This document shows, piece after piece, positions 32,801 to 64,000 of a DNA stretch of 64,000 nucleotides; position 1 is the first letter of the stretch; each line of letters opens with the position of its first letter. Below the pieces are notes generated by a model. That model was not told the DNA's origin. It ran no database searches and was given only the letters and a program-made list of their open reading frames with translations. A program made the translations under genes and the position numbers. This DNA is from Berghia stephanieae (Eukaryota > Mollusca > Gastropoda > Nudibranchia > Aeolidiidae): contig CM067444.1 in assembly GCA_034508935.3 (NCBI GenBank), positions 34,717,693-34,781,692 of the forward strand, read 5' to 3'.

Positions 32801-32804
32801 AATA

Positions 32805-33035
32805 ATGTGAAATTGAATGTAAGCTTCAATTTAATTACAAAAACAGATCAAATGAACGTTTTGGGTTTCCCCTTAATCAACAAAACATTTATCTGTGGTG
32901 TTTCATTCATCCTGTTTTGTTGATAAAGGGGAAACCCGAAACATTCATTTCATCTGTTTTTGTAATTAAATTGAAGCTTACATTCAATTTCACATTATTA
33001 TTTATTTCTTCGAGCTTCAAGCAGCAACATTTACA
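32805..33035. repeat. Fold-back family D, complete copy
   Basis: Long inverted arms: gtgaaattgaatgtaagctt then caatttaattacaaaaacag on the left, their complement on the right, with the core ttgttgataaaggggaaacc then cgaaac present in both arms in opposite orientation. Confidence 0.85.
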
Positions 33036-33539
33036 TTACTCCTAAACCACAAAACCAGAAAGCCACACATCATGTTTCTGGAACACAATGTAGTCTCTTG
33101 TTACAACAGCAGCTGTATCTAATATTCATCATCTTTTTTCCCTTGTTTTAACTTGTTAAGCCAGTAAGGATCTAAGATACTTTTTTAACCAAAAACAATC
33201 AAAATTTCTTTACAGACGTCAAACACAGAAAAAAAAAGAAAGAAGAAAACAACGCCATTACAAAAATACAGATAACATATTTATATTTTTCATAATATTA
33301 TCAAATTTTACTAGTGACACAGACAACTAAATAATACCAAATAATATCTCACTCCAACTGCATGTCATTATGAATCACACAATTTGTTAATATCAACACA
33401 CACACACACATACACACTGCATCCACGCCATTCTGCTATGACCATAATCACACACACACACACACAACTCAGAGAAAAAGTTTTAAATATTATTTACATC
33501 ATGTAATGAACGTGACATTCTACAAAGTGTAAAGGTGTA

Positions 33540-33720
33540 TTTATTATAATGTTTTTCTCCTCTGGACACACTTTATGCTCGTCGGAGAAGTATTTCATAA
33601 GGGTGTCTGCCATTGTTACGATAGTTTAGAACCAGTTACTAAGTTACTATGCGTCATTACGAAGGAAGTGACGTCACGACTGTTGAAGAAGCCTATTTCA
33701 CCTGTAACACCAGAATGCTG
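33540..33720 (-). promoter_or_regulatory. CRE-bearing promoter-like spot with possible first exon
   Basis: A perfect TGACGTCA (33669-33676) lies about 56 bp upstream of a minus-strand ATG at 33613. The following 14 codons read MADTLMKYFSDEHK before a possible donor (AAA|gtgtgt). The open frame read straight on is 39 codons. I found no second exon between here and 29 kb. It may be a small gene, a non-coding transcript start or chance. Confidence 0.25.
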
Positions 33721-34134
33721 TTTTTAAAGCTTATCAATGGAAATACACGTTTGACAAAGACAAATAATAGACATTTATTTCACTGGAAAAGTGAGTGACA
33801 TTATATGTGTGAATTGAAGGATAGTTTAAAAATAAAATGTACAAGTTAATGAGACAGATTTCTCGGAGGTAAAAATTACAAAATTAGCCTTATTTCATCA
33901 AATTAAAAAGAATCCATTCTTTTATACCAAAATTCTATTTCTTTTACCTGTTTGATGCATCACAAAGAATAATTACGTAATTCATCTGATATATAATTTA
34001 TCCAATGCTTTTGGTCAGAAGCAGAAAAAAATAGCAGTCTGCTGTGATCTGCATTGCGAGAATTGTCAGTGACTCAGAGAAAAAAAATATCTATCTCCAA
34101 AAGTCTTATTTTATTAGTACGACTTCTGTCAGCT

Positions 34135-34410
34135 GTGGGGGTCCTGATAGCTCAGTTGATAGAGCACTTGTCTCACACGCAAAGGGACTGAGATAATTCT
34201 TGGATGAAGTTGAGATTTTTTTCCAAACCTCTTGTCCACCCAGCAGTGATTGGGTAGCTGGGTCTGTTAGATCTGGTAGAAAGTACTTTGCAATAGACTA
34301 GTGTCCTATCAAAAGGGTAGGAATCAATTGCTGTTGTCCATTTCAAGCTATAGAAACCTAGATAAACTCTGGCTCCATGGGCCTAATGGCTCTGAAGGAC
34401 TATTTTCCTT
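34135..34410 (+). repeat. SINE B copy, near full length
   Basis: gggggtcctgatagctcagt then tgatagagcacttgtctcac, the full body, and an end at atggctctgaaggactattt. Confidence 0.85.
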
Positions 34411-34624
34411 TTTTGTCAGTTGATTTACAACTGTAACATAACGGTCTCTACTCACAAATTAGTAACTTGGATTTACTCTCATGATCAACATTTATAAACA
34501 AAAAACTGTCACATATGATGCTGCCTTATATGCAATTCCAGTTTGATAACTTCAAACCTTTGTAAGAATAATGTTAGCTGCTCAAAAAGGAAACAGTCTT
34601 GGATCAGCAAGGATAAAGTAATTT

Positions 34625-34690
34625 TATTAATATATAATAATAATATAATAATAATAATAATAAATAATATAATGATAATAATAATAATAA

Positions 34691-34738
<48 letters not shown>

Positions 34739-34791
34739 TAATAATAATAATAAATAATAATAATAATAATATTGATATTAATAATAATAAA

Positions 34792-34849
<58 letters not shown>

Positions 34850-34895
34850 TAAAAAAAAAATAAAATAATAATAATAATAAAATTAATGATAATAA
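34625..34895. repeat. (AAT)n microsatellite
   Basis: About 270 bp of imperfect AAT repeats. Confidence 0.95.
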
Positions 34896-35660
34896 TATTA
34901 ATCGTAATCATCCATCATCATAATTATTTATGCTGCGTCTAATCCATAAAGGTGTCACCCACTATGGATGCTTGTAAACTAAACAATCCAAACTCCACAA
35001 GTAAAGAGAGGTTACTTTCATCTAGGGATTAATATGATTTACAGCCACTGTCTAAGAAATCACATAAAATGACAATAAAAACCCATCAGTTTGGTTGAGA
35101 ACTAGAGTCAATATTGTCATGGTAAACATGTGTAAATGGTGACTGATGAAGATAACTATTACAATAAACACCCCGGTCTTTGATATTCAATAAAAAACTA
35201 ATTCTAATCAAGAATATAACATTTTGCTTCCTCAATCAAGTCTTCATAATATTTGTTTTCTTCCTTCTGTCTCACTGAGAATTCTAACTCTCTTTAACTC
35301 ACCAATTTCACAAACTTGTCATGCACCTGACACTCACCCATTCGACCTCGACACACACAACTCATAAGAAGAGAGAGTGCCATAACAGTGAACAGTTTCC
35401 ACATCAGTGACCAACTCAGTCAAATTATCCATGTCTATGCCTCTCCCAATTGGCTGCTGGAAAAGGACAAATTCATATGTCTAGTAGTTAAAAATCAGCT
35501 TTCTAGAGTTATTTCTAGACCTCTATTTTGTTGCTATATCCAAATGGTGAATCGTCCATGGCAACCACTTTTGTCAGGGACTTTAGGCAAGTTCCTTTAT
35601 AAATGACTTGCCTTAAGGCTCAATGGAATTCATATTCTATGAAGAGTTACTCATCAAATC

Positions 35661-35666
35661 TTTATT
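35661..35666 (-). terminator. Polyadenylation signal AATAAA of STK36
   Basis: The minus strand reads TTTAAATAAAG seven bases past the TAG stop of STK36. Such a close signal would give a very short 3' UTR. A more distal site could be used instead. Confidence 0.4.
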
Positions 35667-35672
35667 TAAATG

Positions 35673-63858
<28,186 letters not shown>

Positions 63859-64000
63859 CTGCAAACGATAAGTTTAACAAGTATCAATATTGCTGGTGTC
63901 AGATTTAAAAAACAAACAAACAACAACAAAAAAAAAAAACCCACAAAAAAAAAACACCTAAAAAACTTAAGCATTTATATCACGCAAAATCCTCTAAATG

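Overview
This window is nuclear DNA from an invertebrate animal, most likely a mollusc or another lophotrochozoan. I infer this from AT-rich sequence, short coding exons in long GT-AG introns, many tRNA-derived SINEs, fold-back repeats, mariner and TTAA-site DNA transposons, abundant microsatellites and animal-type genes. The species cannot be named from sequence alone. No virus-like or LTR element, rRNA, free-standing tRNA gene or CRISPR array was recognised.

Four protein genes are supported by exon-by-exon reading in which intron phases close exactly. (1) RABGEF1 (Rabex-5), plus strand, coding 1736..10567 in seven exons, 622 residues: an A20 ubiquitin-binding zinc finger followed by a VPS9 Rab5 exchange domain. 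(2) A minus-strand gene of four coding exons, 23655 down to 19320, encoding an unrecognised 171-residue Trp/Pro-rich protein. (3) A plus-strand gene starting at 24153, head to head with gene 2, encoding an unrecognised Trp/Pro-rich protein with two possible ends (130 residues at 27232, or 173 residues at 29087). (4) The last 19 coding exons (about 748 residues, ARM/HEAT repeats) of a minus-strand STK36/Fused orthologue, 63858 down to 35673; its kinase domain lies beyond the right edge.

The 497 bp between genes 2 and 3 contain a near-consensus RFX X-box (23864..23877), the element that drives ciliary genes. With the small Trp/Pro-rich composition of both proteins, this suggests an uncharacterised co-regulated cilium or axoneme pair. 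STK36 next door is itself a ciliary (central-pair) and Hedgehog-related protein in vertebrates.

The rest is mobile and repeated DNA. SINE A ends in the same 3' tail as CR1/L2-like LINE ends in this window. SINE B has a classic tRNA box A, and one copy seeded an 11-unit 44-bp satellite. SINE C looks tRNA-Ser/Leu-like. There are several fold-back (palindromic) families, some with a hairpin-GAAA motif reminiscent of hammerhead ribozymes; a two-copy 1.35-kb TIR transposon with 7-bp target duplications; and a dead mariner in an STK36 intron that is itself interrupted by a TTAA-site element carrying a piece of Mutator-like/Kolobok-type transposase.

Layout: 1-1640 repeats; 1644-10567 RABGEF1; 10568-19319 repeat-bearing non-coding DNA (possibly partly RABGEF1 3' UTR); 19320-29087 the divergent pair; 29088-35660 repeats with one promoter-like spot near 33.6 kb; 35661-64000 STK36 with repeat-filled introns.
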